Origin: UBA4417 sp963665485
GTDB taxonomy: Bacteria > Bacteroidota > Bacteroidia > Bacteroidales > UBA4417
Direction: 5' to 3'
DNA length: 64,000 nt
NCBI GenBank assembly: GCA_963665485.1
Contig: OY762227.1
Span: 1,364,001 to 1,428,000 of the forward strand
Shown: one piece after another, positions 10,341 to 20,300 of the stretch
Numbering within the stretch: position 1 is the stretch's first letter
Layout of the letters: the number at the start of each line of letters is the position of its first letter
Notes under the pieces: generated by a model
Told to the model about the DNA's origin: nothing
Database searches by the model: none
What the model saw: only the letters and a program-made list of their open reading frames with translations
Translations under genes and position numbers: made by a program

Positions 10341-10358
10341 TCGTTTAAAACAAAAACC

Positions 10359-11900
10359 ATGAAAAAATATTCTTTTAATAGGTCCGTATTTCTGCTGCTG
10401 CTACTTATAGCGGTATCGCTAGGCTCTTGTTCCAAATTTCTGGATGACAAGCCTGTAACTTCGTTAACCACAGGTAACTCTTATAATACAGCTTCCGATA
10501 TGGAAAATGTACTGGCAGGATGTTACAATATCTTTTATGGCTCCGACTACTATCAGTGGGAATATGTTATGTTGAGCGATGTTCGGTCGGATAACGCTTA
10601 CCCGGGAGGCTACAACGAGGAAACCTTTTACGATTACGACAGGTTTATTCTGCCTCCGAGCAACACCCACAATAATACAAACTGGGGCGCTTTGTACAGA
10701 GGTATTGCACGCTGCAATATCTTACTGAATAAAATTGGCTCAGTATCTGATCCTGCATTAACAGAAACCAGGCGTCAGCAAATTATAGGTGAAGCCAGTT
10801 TCCTGAGGGCTTTCCATTATTATCAGTTGGTTAAATTATTTGGTGGTGTTCCACTTGAATTAGAATCAAATACCGCTGATCCGAGTGTTACCCGCAAAGC
10901 AAGGGCTTCGGAAAAAGAAGTGTACGATCAGATTGTGACCGATCTGGAAACAGCACTTGCCAACTTACCGGATAGTTATGGCAGTAATGCATCAGTAAAT
11001 AAAGTTCGCGCAACCAAAGGCGCTGCAAATGCTACGCTTGCAAAGATTTGGGCACAACGCAGCGACAGGGATTATACTAAAGTAATTACCTATTGCGATG
11101 CTGTTATTAACAGCCCAGCAAGTTATTCATTACTGGCAAATTATGCTGATCTTTTCGATGGATCTCATTACCTTAATTCAGAATCTATACTTGAAATTCC
11201 TTTCCAGGAAGGAAACTGGTCAGCTTCAAGTTGGGGAATTCAGCTTTATTTAGCTCCGGAAGACGCGTGGCAAAAATATTGCGTCCCTTCAAAGGATTTA
11301 GTAGCTGCTTATGATGCAGCCGGTGATAACATCAGGAAAGATGCAAGTATTGTCTTCTGGAACAAGGATGGCAACGGAGATCCTATTGCCTGGGCAGACG
11401 AAAACTGGAATCCTTGCCAGGATCCAGAGGTGAGTATCCCATTTAATTACAAGCAAAAACATCCGGCAGGCTGGGGTAGTGGTGATGACTATTACCTGAT
11501 ACGGCTGGCTGATATTTTGTTGCTGAAAGCCGAAGCATTGAACGAAACAGGACAAACAGGTCCGGCAGCTACATTGGTAAATCAGATTCGTAACAGGGTT
11601 CATCTTGCGCCAATATCGGCCTCACTCTCAAAAGAGGACATGAAAACAGCCATACTTAACGAGCGTAGACTGGAACTTGCTTTTGAAGCACAACGCTGGG
11701 ATGACCTGGTAAGAAATGGCGTAGCTACGCAAGTTATGCAAGCGTTAGATGAATATACTTATACCTGTTCAGAGGGCAAACCCGGCAACAAAACAAAAAT
11801 GGATTATTCCAACTGTGATCAGAATCATTGGATCATGCCTATACCGCAGCTGGAAAGAGATGCCAATCCAAATCTTACTCAAAATCCAGGTTACAATTAA
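10359..11900 (+). CDS. SusD/RagB-family surface glycan-binding lipoprotein (second copy)
   Basis: A 513-aa lipoprotein with a lipobox cysteine at residue 24 (LGSCSKF). SusD signatures include GEASFLRAFHYYQLVKLFGG and the C-terminal DDYYLIRLADILLLKAEALN and NERRLELAFEAQRWDDLVR. It pairs with the SusC-like protein encoded immediately upstream. A strong terminator hairpin follows at 12038, ending the glycan-uptake locus. No glycoside hydrolase or sugar kinase is encoded between here and the XylR-like gene. Confidence 0.95.
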   Translation: MKKYSFNRSVFLLLLLIAVSLGSCSKFLDDKPVTSLTTGNSYNTASDMENVLAGCYNIFYGSDYYQWEYVMLSDVRSDNAYPGGYNEETFYDYDRFILPPSNTHNNTNWGALYRGIARCNILLNKIGSVSDPALTETRRQQIIGEASFLRAFHYYQLVKLFGGVPLELESNTADPSVTRKARASEKEVYDQIVTDLETALANLPDSYGSNASVNKVRATKGAANATLAKIWAQRSDRDYTKVITYCDAVINSPASYSLLANYADLFDGSHYLNSESILEIPFQEGNWSASSWGIQLYLAPEDAWQKYCVPSKDLVAAYDAAGDNIRKDASIVFWNKDGNGDPIAWADENWNPCQDPEVSIPFNYKQKHPAGWGSGDDYYLIRLADILLLKAEALNETGQTGPAATLVNQIRNRVHLAPISASLSKEDMKTAILNERRLELAFEAQRWDDLVRNGVATQVMQALDEYTYTCSEGKPGNKTKMDYSNCDQNHWIMPIPQLERDANPNLTQNPGYN

Positions 11901-12037
11901 GAAAATGTTGCAGTACTATGGGGAAGTTTGTTATTTTTTTCATAAGCACAAAATTGTTTACCAACTTTAAAAAACACTCCGCATAAGTTAGTTAGTCTTA
12001 TCACTGAGTGTTACATCCCATAGATTATATTGTAGCA

Positions 12038-12071
12038 AGCCAGCTTACCCGAAAGGATAAGCTGGCTTTTT
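12038..12071 (+). terminator. Rho-independent terminator ending the SusC/SusD locus
   Basis: A perfect 10-bp stem, AGCCAGCTTA (12038-12047) with TAAGCTGGCT (12058-12067), followed by a T-run. It lies 138 bp after the second SusD gene and before the rsmI promoter. Confidence 0.8.
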
Positions 12072-12097
12072 AATGAGTAGCTGTTCGTGAAATGGTT

Positions 12098-12105
12098 TAC
12101 TTTTG
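12098..12105 (+). promoter_or_regulatory. Probable promoter (-7 box) of rsmI-nudix
   Basis: TACTTTTG matches the Bacteroidota -7 consensus TAnnTTTG in every fixed position. It lies between the upstream terminator and the rsmI start, giving a leader of about 80 nt. A good -33 TTTG is not evident. Confidence 0.4.
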
Positions 12106-12193
12106 TATTTAAATTTTAATGTCTCACTTTTCGCATTTTCTCCTCTCGTCCCTTGCAGTATATTTCTAATCCCTAACTCCCAGATCCTGGCCC

Positions 12194-12907
12194 ATGAAAC
12201 TCTATCTTATTCCCACTCCAATCGGCAACCTCGAGGATATCACCCTCAGGGCATTGCGAATACTTAAGGAAGTGGATATTATTCTGGCAGAAGATACCCG
12301 TACTTCTTCGAAACTTTTGAGACATTATGAAATTGATAAAAAAGTACTGGCTCATCACCAGTTTAACGAGCATAAAACCACAGAAAGCCTGGTTCGGCAG
12401 ATTTCGGGAGGAACTACGATGGCATTGATTTCGGATGCTGGCACACCAGGAATTTCCGATCCCGGTTTTCTGCTCACACGCGCCTGCTTACAGGCTGGAA
12501 TTGCGGTTGAATGTCTTCCCGGACCTACAGCATTTGTACCTGCTCTTGTAAATTCGGGATTGCCCAGCGACCGTTTTTTGTTCGAAGGATTTCTGCCGCA
12601 TAAAAAAGGCAGGCAAACCAGGCTTAAAGAATTAGCTAAGCAACCTTATACATTTATTCTTTATGAATCACCTTTCCGGTTGGTAAAAAGTCTTGAACAA
12701 CTCGCCGAATACCTGGGAGCTGAAAGGCAGGCATGTGTTTCGCGCGAGCTTACCAAGATTTATGAAGAAAACCGCCGTGGCACGCTGGCAGAATTGGCGC
12801 AGTGGTACAAAGAACATTCACCGAAAGGGGAAATCGTACTAGTAGTTGCCGGCTCGGCAGGTAATAGCCCTGAGATTGCCGATGCCGAAGAAAATGATGC
12901 AGAATGA
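12194..12907 (+). CDS. rsmI: 16S rRNA (cytidine-1402-2'-O)-methyltransferase RsmI
   Basis: A 237-aa cytoplasmic enzyme of the tetrapyrrole-methylase (class III SAM methyltransferase) fold. It 2'-O-methylates C1402 in the decoding centre of 16S rRNA. Visible hallmarks are the N-terminal PTPIGNLEDIT, LAEDTRTSSKLL and SDAGTPGISDPG, which together define RsmI within the fold. Length is normal for Bacteroidota, which often lack the small C-terminal extension. The stop overlaps the start of the Nudix gene by 4 bp (ATGA), so the two are translationally coupled. Confidence 0.95.
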   Translation: MKLYLIPTPIGNLEDITLRALRILKEVDIILAEDTRTSSKLLRHYEIDKKVLAHHQFNEHKTTESLVRQISGGTTMALISDAGTPGISDPGFLLTRACLQAGIAVECLPGPTAFVPALVNSGLPSDRFLFEGFLPHKKGRQTRLKELAKQPYTFILYESPFRLVKSLEQLAEYLGAERQACVSRELTKIYEENRRGTLAELAQWYKEHSPKGEIVLVVAGSAGNSPEIADAEENDAE

Positions 12908-13344
12908 CCTATACGTATAATTATCCACGCCCGGCGGTAACTGCCGATATTATCATTCTAAAAAAAAGTGATAATCAGCTGTTTGTACTTTTTATAGAGC
13001 GTAAGCATCCGCCTTTTGAAGGAATGTGGGCTTTGCCCGGAGGCTTTTTAGAAATGGATGAAACACTTGAAGACGCTGCGCTGCGTGAGCTCCGGGAGGA
13101 AACAGGAATCACAGGAATTGAGTTAAAACAATTTCATACGTTCAGCAAAGTAAACCGCGATCCGCGCCATCGCACTATTACTACTGTGTTTATCGGATTC
13201 GCTGACGATAACGTTTCCCCTTTGGCAGCCGACGATGCGGCCAATGTAAAATGGTTTCCTTTCGATGAATTACCACCATTAGCTTTTGACCATGAAGAAG
13301 TGATGCTGTTGGTGAAGATAAATTCTGGCACTACATTACTTTAA
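12904..13344 (+). CDS. Nudix hydrolase
   Basis: A 146-aa Nudix-fold pyrophosphohydrolase. The Nudix box is intact at about residues 44-66: G, five residues, E, seven residues, then REL, REETGI. Nudix enzymes cleave nucleoside diphosphates linked to other groups; the subfamily with a YPRPAVTADI-type N-terminus is often ADP-ribose- or NTP-directed, but the substrate cannot be assigned here. Its start overlaps rsmI by 4 bp. Its 3' end overlaps the convergent elbB gene by 14 bp. Confidence 0.92.
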   Translation: MTYTYNYPRPAVTADIIILKKSDNQLFVLFIERKHPPFEGMWALPGGFLEMDETLEDAALRELREETGITGIELKQFHTFSKVNRDPRHRTITTVFIGFADDNVSPLAADDAANVKWFPFDELPPLAFDHEEVMLLVKINSGTTLL

Positions 13345-13978
13345 GCATGGCTTTTACAATATTATCAGCGCCTTCAGCAACCTGCACAATCGATGACTTT
13401 AGCTGGTAGCAGGGTGTGGTAAACAACCGGTGTTTATCATCAATAATAACTTCGCCGTGTTTTGTAGCCACATGATGAGCGCCCATAGCTATTACATTTG
13501 CGGCATCATCGGCATCCTGGCCAACGGTAATAGTTACCTCACCCATTATTTTTGCAAGCAATACAGGAGAAATACATAATGCGCCTATGGGTTTACGAAG
13601 ACTCACAGCTTCCTTTATCAAAATTGATATTTCAGGATTAACTTTACAGTCAGCGCCGTGAAACGCATAAGAACACAGATTTTTAGCCACACCAAATCCA
13701 CCCGGAAACAACAAAGCATCATAATCGCGCGGATTCAGTTGTGTTGTGGGCATGATATTTCCACGGGCAATACGGGCGCTCTCGATGAGAACATTGCGGG
13801 TTTCGGGCATCACTGCTCCGGTGAGATGGTTAACAACATGATGCTGCGTGATATCCGGGGCAAAAACCTGGTATTCAGCGCCATTTTTCATAACGGCATA
13901 CATACTCATTACAGCTTCATGAATTTCGGCACCATCGTAAACGCCGCAACCGGCCAAAATAATAGCAAATTTCTTCAT
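13331..13978 (-). CDS. elbB: ElbB-type glyoxalase of the DJ-1/PfpI superfamily
   Basis: A 215-aa protein of the class I glutamine-amidotransferase-like/DJ-1 superfamily. The N-terminus (IILAGCGVYDGAEIHEAV) and the nucleophile-elbow cysteine in GALCISP are typical of ElbB (formerly linked to isoprenoid biosynthesis, glyoxalase activity reported). It is cytoplasmic. It is convergent with the Nudix gene, overlapping its last 14 bp, with no terminator between them. Length matches the family (about 217 aa). Confidence 0.9.
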   Translation of the reverse strand: MKKFAIILAGCGVYDGAEIHEAVMSMYAVMKNGAEYQVFAPDITQHHVVNHLTGAVMPETRNVLIESARIARGNIMPTTQLNPRDYDALLFPGGFGVAKNLCSYAFHGADCKVNPEISILIKEAVSLRKPIGALCISPVLLAKIMGEVTITVGQDADDAANVIAMGAHHVATKHGEVIIDDKHRLFTTPCYQLKSSIVQVAEGADNIVKAMLKVM

Positions 13979-14174
13979 AGTTATAAAAATTAATTGTTTA
14001 AAAGTACGAATGTTTTTATCAACAAGATCACATGGTTACATTTATATTTTAAACTTTTAAAGTATTTTTACAGGATTGAATAAATAGAACTGAGGGTTCT
14101 TAAATCGCAATCTGAAACCTCGAACTTCACCCTTTTGCGGTTAAAAACCGCAACACCCGAAATCGTAAATCGTA

Positions 14175-14849
14175 ATGTGTGGCCGTTTTTCTCTTACCGC
14201 AAATGAAGCAGAGTTAAACTTACGGTTTGAACTCGAAGGCGGCACCGCGCCCTATGTCCCTCGTTATAATGGCGCGCCAACACAAATGATGGCGGTTATT
14301 ACCGGCGAAAATCCCAATAAACTCAGCTATCAGCGCTGGGGTTTGATTCCGCCATGGGCTAAAGATATTTCGATCGGCATTAAAATGATAAATGCCAGAG
14401 CCGAAAGTATTACCGAAAAACCTTCCTTCCGGACTCCGTTGTTCAGCAAACGCTGCCTGGTTCCTGCCGACGGATTTTACGAATGGCAGCAAAATGAAGG
14501 CAAACAGCCATTCAGGATTTTCGTTAAAGACAATCAGTTATTTTCAATGGCTGGATTGTGGGAAAGGTGGAAATCACCGGAAGGACAAACTATTGAATCA
14601 TTCAGTATAATCACCACCGAAGCCAATAGTTTTATGAAAGCTATTCACAATCGTATGCCGGTTATACTCAAACAAACTGATGAGAAAACATGGCTCGAAA
14701 GTAAGAATTCCACCGAAATAGTATCGTTGCTGAAACCATACTCAGGAGAAATGGATGCTTACCCGGTTTCGAAATTGGTAAACTCGCCAAGGAATAACAT
14801 GCCCGAAGTTAGGGTGAAGGAAGTAAATGAAAGCAGCGAACACAAGTAG
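14175..14849 (+). CDS. HMCES/YedK abasic-site-protecting SRAP protein
   Basis: A 224-aa SOS-response-associated-peptidase (SRAP) domain protein. The catalytic Cys2 follows the start (MCGRFSL), the start being fixed because Met removal exposes the cysteine that crosslinks to abasic DNA. Other conserved elements are NARAES, CLVPADGFYEW and the active-site HNRMPV. The family forms a thiazolidine DNA-protein crosslink with abasic sites in single-stranded DNA and so shields them. It stands alone, followed by a large hairpin at 14899. Confidence 0.95.
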   Translation: MCGRFSLTANEAELNLRFELEGGTAPYVPRYNGAPTQMMAVITGENPNKLSYQRWGLIPPWAKDISIGIKMINARAESITEKPSFRTPLFSKRCLVPADGFYEWQQNEGKQPFRIFVKDNQLFSMAGLWERWKSPEGQTIESFSIITTEANSFMKAIHNRMPVILKQTDEKTWLESKNSTEIVSLLKPYSGEMDAYPVSKLVNSPRNNMPEVRVKEVNESSEHK

Positions 14850-14898
14850 CCCGGGAATAAAAGCCTGGTTTTTGAAACCCTGATTTCAGTTTGAAAAG

Positions 14899-14942
14899 AG
14901 GTCTGCTCCGGAAAAGTATTTAACGCTTTTCGGAGCAGACCT
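14899..14942. terminator. Strong hairpin between convergent genes
   Basis: A 12-bp perfect stem, AGGTCTGCTCCG (14899-14910) with CGGAGCAGACCT (14931-14942), extended inwards by AAAAG/CTTTT after a one-base bulge. It lies between the convergent YedK-like gene and the 534-aa gene. It can fold on either strand, but neither side has a good T-run. Confidence 0.55.
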
Positions 14943-15012
14943 ATAGATAGAAGAATTTGGATATTACTTACTTAATACGAGCTGCTGAGAATCCTGCTGT
15001 AACAAATCCCTG

Positions 15013-16617
15013 CTAATTTAACTGAGCTTTACCAACCCAAAGATTCTTCCCTTTCAAATCATTCCCTATATACAAAATACTTTTTTCCTTTTCATCATAT
15101 TTTGATTCTCTCAGATAATACTTCCCGGCACCCATTGATTGAATGGCGCTCAAGGTTGAGTTGCTTAAATCAATTTTTACTATTCGGGGGAAAAACACAC
15201 GGGTGATATCGCCTGAAAACCAATCTTTATCGCCTTTTACTTCCCATAATTCCCAGTAAATAGTTTTATTATCAGCGGAGGGATAAAAATTCTGTTCCAT
15301 CGAAAAAATCTCACTAGCCTTATCCTCATTCACTTTTCCAATCCCATACTGAGCTTTAATATTCCCGTTTTTATCGATCTGAAAACAAACTATGTCTTTG
15401 TACGAATCAATAATATCAATTGTATTCCCGTTTTTCTGGGTCATCCAACTGGTTAATTGCCCCGTCACCAGATAATCGCCCGAAGAAGTGACATAAAAAT
15501 TCTGAAGTGAGAACTTTTTCCCTTTATATACACTGGCCCCTTTATCGCCGGGAGCTGTTTTGAATTTAGCTTTAAATTCCGCAACTGGTGTTGTAGAAGC
15601 AAAAGCTAACTGACTGCCACTAAATTTAAGCAAATGGAAATAATCCATATCATCATCAAGACATTTTCTCCACTTGACATCCATTTTATTGTTCCCCTCA
15701 AAATTTGCAGCTTTGGCACCAGGATTGAAGATAGGCCAATACTCGCTGAATACTTTATCAAATGTTTCCTTTGATTTTATTGATGTACCGAAGAAATATA
15801 CACTTCCATCCTTATCATATGCAGCCGAAATTAATAAAGCTGAAGCAGGGCTTGTAAATTCAATCCTGTTTTTAAGGTTGCCCTCAATATCATAATGAAA
15901 ATAAACGTATTTAGAAACATCTGAACCACCTTTTGGAGCAAAAACCATCACAATATCTTCGTTCTCCAACATCGAAGAATAAACTAATGAGTATGAGCCT
16001 TTTAACTCAATAGGATTATCTTTTAGCTCAAGTTTATCGTCAAATAAAAGAATTGAAAAATTGTCGACCTGTGCTTTATCTTTTGTCTCCGTTTTTGCGA
16101 TAACAAAAACATTGCTTTTATCCGCATCGTCTGAAGAATAGGACGCATATCCGATATACACTCTTCCGTCATCGTTTTTTGCTTTAATGGTTTCGGATGA
16201 AAGCCATTTCTTAACCTGATAGACTTGCTTTTTTTGATTCCAGGTTAATAACGCTACATCTTTGTTCAATTTGAGTGTCACCCTCAATGCTGCCATACCA
16301 GTTCCGCCGACGTAGGCTGAATAATATGTGCGCTCCACATCCGGATTATTTTCTTTATTTACTTGTATGTCCGAAGTACCGATAAATTTCAGATTCTTGT
16401 CGAAGCTATATTGTTCATACGATACGACCTCACTTTTTTTATCAAGTTTCATACGATAAGTGATGTTGCAGTTTCCTTTCTCATCCTTATTCACTTCATA
16501 AATCTGCCCTTTTTGTGCTTTATCAGAAAGGGGCTGAACGCTTTCTTTAAACTCTTGCGCATAAGCACTCATTGCGGCAAACACGCAAAAGACGACGAGG
16601 ATTAAAGTAATTTTCAT
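15013..16617 (-). CDS. Exported protein of unknown function (534 aa)
   Basis: The N-terminus is a clear Sec signal peptide (MKITLILVVFCVFAAMSAYA, cut before QEF). The rest is hydrophilic and beta-rich, with repeated segments of alternating hydrophobic and polar residues. Examples are DGRVYIGYASYSSD, GSVYFFGTSIKSKE and NKTIYWELWEVKGD, spaced as in a beta-propeller or WD-like exported protein. I recognise no named family. The gene is monocistronic by position: a conserved palindrome-promoter lies at 16821-16867, giving a leader of about 200 nt, and the hairpin at 14899 lies downstream. It shares that promoter type with the SnoaL-like lipoprotein and the broken WG gene. Confidence 0.8.
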   Translation of the reverse strand: MKITLILVVFCVFAAMSAYAQEFKESVQPLSDKAQKGQIYEVNKDEKGNCNITYRMKLDKKSEVVSYEQYSFDKNLKFIGTSDIQVNKENNPDVERTYYSAYVGGTGMAALRVTLKLNKDVALLTWNQKKQVYQVKKWLSSETIKAKNDDGRVYIGYASYSSDDADKSNVFVIAKTETKDKAQVDNFSILLFDDKLELKDNPIELKGSYSLVYSSMLENEDIVMVFAPKGGSDVSKYVYFHYDIEGNLKNRIEFTSPASALLISAAYDKDGSVYFFGTSIKSKETFDKVFSEYWPIFNPGAKAANFEGNNKMDVKWRKCLDDDMDYFHLLKFSGSQLAFASTTPVAEFKAKFKTAPGDKGASVYKGKKFSLQNFYVTSSGDYLVTGQLTSWMTQKNGNTIDIIDSYKDIVCFQIDKNGNIKAQYGIGKVNEDKASEIFSMEQNFYPSADNKTIYWELWEVKGDKDWFSGDITRVFFPRIVKIDLSNSTLSAIQSMGAGKYYLRESKYDEKEKSILYIGNDLKGKNLWVGKAQLN

Positions 16618-17318
16618 AGTATTTCGTTGTTTAGATTCCTACTCGTATGGCTTTTCAGTATCGCCCCCGAATTATAACCTGTGCGGGAAAGGTCCGTTTT
16701 TAGTGGGTTCTGGGCTCCACGTTTTTTATGACTGGTGATGCTATATAGTATTCTGAAATGTTATTCGAACTGCTTTACCGCCGAGGCATAAATTTTTCTG
16801 AGATCAAATTATGTGTCAGGCAAATTTCAACAGATAAAGCAGGCTTGTCAATCACACGAACGTGTGAAATTTCAGTTAATGAATTTTTAAACTAATATGC
16901 AAATAGTTCTAACCAAATAAGTAAGATATAGCTAAGAAGGAAACACTAAGCCGGAAATAAAAACTTTAAAGACATGACGAATTTTTTAACTATTAGCGTT
17001 TTCACAATTTATAAATTTAAAATATCATTACTATTTTATTACTTGCGGTGTGTTGTTTTTCAAGAGGTCTGACTAATTCATTTTTGGTTTTTTTAGTTAG
17101 TCAATTTCATGATGTTGAACTTGATAAAAGAAATAAATTGATAGAATGATTTCAAACCATTGGCCTTTAAAAAACGTCGGTATTCCTTTACTATCAGGCT
17201 TTTTATGTACATAAAAACCAAAACAAAGCAATGTCGGTACTATTACATTTAAGATCCGGTATTGAAACCGATTATGGAGGAGCCATGATTCAACAGCAGT
17301 AATATTTGGGACTTTAAT
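16618..17318. other. 701-bp gene-free stretch with one regulatory site
   Basis: This AT-rich gap lies between two minus-strand genes. The only element I can support is the palindrome-promoter at 16821-16867. The part from 16,870 to 17,318 has no open frame of note and no clear hairpin. Confidence 0.6.
16821..16867 (-). promoter_or_regulatory. Palindrome-promoter A (upstream of the 534-aa protein)
   Basis: Reading the minus strand, a perfect palindrome with 7-bp arms (TCACACG/CGTGTGA, 16852-16867) is followed at once by TTGACA (its TTG at 16849-16851). After a 20-bp spacer comes the -7-like box GAAATTTG (16821-16828). The same layout occurs at 22241-22287, 23364-23410 and, nearly so, 24107-24152. 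A dyad of this size fits a NarL/FixJ-type response regulator; one is encoded at 23453. Confidence 0.65.
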
Positions 17319-20300
17319 TTACCTGGATGAAACAAGTCGGATTCCTACTTTTTCTGATCTGGTGCTTGGCTTGTCACTCGAACGATGCGAAGAGCGGCAG
17401 TAACCAGCTACGGTATTCCAGCCACCACCACGATTCACACGTTCTGTACCTGATGCAGCTCCCTGAGGATTGGTTTGTGGCCCTGAAACATATTCGCCAT
17501 ACCAATCGCTGCACCATTCCCAAACATTGCCGTGCATATCGTACAACCCCCAGCTGTTGGGTTCTAAACTCCCCACCGGCATAGTTTTTCGTCTGTTTTC
17601 GCCATTTGGGTTGTTATTGTAGGGAAACCATCCGTCGTAGTTCGCCTGAGACGTAGTTATATTGCCACCGGTACTGAATGGAGTCGTTGTTCCCGCCTTA
17701 CAGGCATATTCCCATTCGGCTTCCGTTGGCAGCCGGCAGCCCATCCATCTGGCAAAGGCAGTTGCTTCAATCCAGCTTACGTTTATTACCGGGTTCTTAC
17801 CGCGACCCCATCCATTATCATTCGGTTTTGATTGGCCTGTTGCTTCACAAAATGCGTCATACTGCTCAAAAGTAACTTCATACTTACTCATTTGAAATCC
17901 ACTGAGCGTAATCTGATGCTGTAGTTCGCGATCCAGCCTTTCTCGTTCGCCTGTTGGGCTACCCATAGCAAAAGTGCCTGCAGGAATGGTTACCCATTCG
18001 ATAGCGGGCTTTGATTGTTCAGCATCGCTCTTTACAGTAATTGAGCTTGTTTTACCTTGTGTATTTGCATCGGTTCCGGGTTTTGCCTTTTCCATGGCTA
18101 CTTTTTCGTTTGCACTTTGAGCTGGTTTTGGATTTTCAGCCTGCGATTTAACCGGAGAGGTTGCCGCGGCAGGAATTGAAGATGCAGTGCCGGAGGGAAC
18201 ATTATCTTTTTTAGGAACTTCATTTGTAATGCTGCTCACATGATAAGTAAACCGCAAGTCCAATTTGCTTTCATTCATTTTAGGAAAAAAAAGCATTAAT
18301 TTATCGGAGCCTACTGTATTCCCATTGGAAAGCAGATAAACATTTGATTTGCCAATATAAATTGTAGCAGGGAAAATAAGATAATCCCCTGTAAATGTAT
18401 ATCGTATCTTACCTGAACTCATTTCCCGTGAATTACCGGTGAAGTACAACGACTTGTCGTCAAAATACATTGTTTTTTCCGGAGCATACGGCATTTGTTG
18501 ATTGTTTATAGTAACACCATTTGTGTAAATAACTTTGTTCTGAAATTCTTTTGGCAGCCCTGTGTATGTGTCCTTGATCTTAAAAAAACTATTTTCGAGC
18601 AGTTTCTTTATATCTTCCAGTTTATAGTAATCAAAAATACCTTTCGACTCCATGTAATTTCCGTCAGTATCAATATCAAAATCAGTACCTGAAACTCCCG
18701 AAACGGACACTTTTGCCCTACCATCCATAAACATAAAGGCTTCGGCATACTGCAGAGGAATTACCAGTTTCCCATTCTCATCCAAATAGCCATATTTGCC
18801 GTCAGATTTAGCAGTGGCCCGGTTATTTCTGAGGGGGCCAATTTCCTCGTAAATCAGTGGAGTTACTTCTTTTCCATTCATATCCGAAAGGCCAAATTTG
18901 TTTCCGAGTTGAAGTATCAGGAGGCTGTAGTCATTGAATTTAGTTATTTTGTCGTATTTTACAGGAATAACAATTTTCCCGGTCAAGTTAAGTAAGCCAT
19001 ATTTCCCGGCAGCACTGAGTAAAATTCTTGAATCATCGAACCTGAAATCAACTTTATCATAAATTACAGGCGCAATCAGTTTGCCTTTTGGATCAATAAT
19101 ACCTGATTTTTTACCTGAGATGGCTTCGGAATATCCATTGCTTTTTGTAAATATGCTGGTATAAATGCAGGGAACAATAAGACCGGTTTTATCCAGCAAC
19201 CCGAATTTCCCGAGTTTGCTTACCATGAATTTCCCATCAATAGGCCCCTCGAAATAGGAATCCAACACACAGGGAGATAGAATTTTACCTTTAGCATTAA
19301 CAAAACCCAATTTATCGCCTTGGTACACACGACCAACACCATCCACAAAATTATGGGCATTGTCATAAATAAAAGGAGCAATAAGCTTGCCTTCCGAATT
19401 TACATAACCCCATTTCCCATTCCCTTTTACAGCAGCCACACCTTCCCTGAACTCAGGCATCTCATCGTTTTGAAGCGGAGCAATTATTTTACCGGTAGTA
19501 TCGGCAAATCCTATTTTGTTGTTCTGTGCCAATAATATTAATCCTTCCCACACATTAAACCCTTCGTAATGTTGCGGCAGAACAAATTTTCCGGTATAAT
19601 CCACCACTCCGTATTTGCCGGTCCCGGGATTTCCGTCATCTTGTAAATCGCCGTTGAAAACTACCAGGAGTTTGGATGTAATAAAGTTTAAATAATCGTA
19701 TTTGAAGGGTGTTACCTCATTCCCGATTTTATTAATTATTCCGAATTTATCGGATTGCCTGGCCACTGCCGAACCTCTCACGAAGTCTCCACATCCAACA
19801 AATTTGCATGGGATTACTATTTTGCCAAGGCTATCTATAAACCCCCATTTATCATCATTCTGGATGGCTGCTCTTCCTTCGGAAAAATTTCTCATATCTT
19901 GCCCCGGTATTAGGAAAAGCTCTTTTCCGGTTTTATCAATAATTCCAACTTTTTCAATTGGCGCGCTGGCAGCATTCTCCTGGGTGGCTCCTGAAATGGC
20001 TACTATGGCCTTCCCTCTTGTAAAATCACCTGTAGCCCTGTATTTGTTCGGAATTGTTAATTTTCCCGAAGTGTTAATAAATCCCCATTGGTCGTTTTGC
20101 ATCACCTTAGCGAGTCCCTCCGAAAAAATACCTACAGCACTATATATGGTTGCATCAATCACTTTATTTTCGTTTCTATCAATAAAAATCCAGCCCGGTT
20201 CGGTTTTAACAGGAGCCAGCCCACCACTGAACCGGCCGGCGGCTTCATATTTAAGTTCAATAACCTCTTTGCCTTTATTATCAATATATCCATGTTTGCT

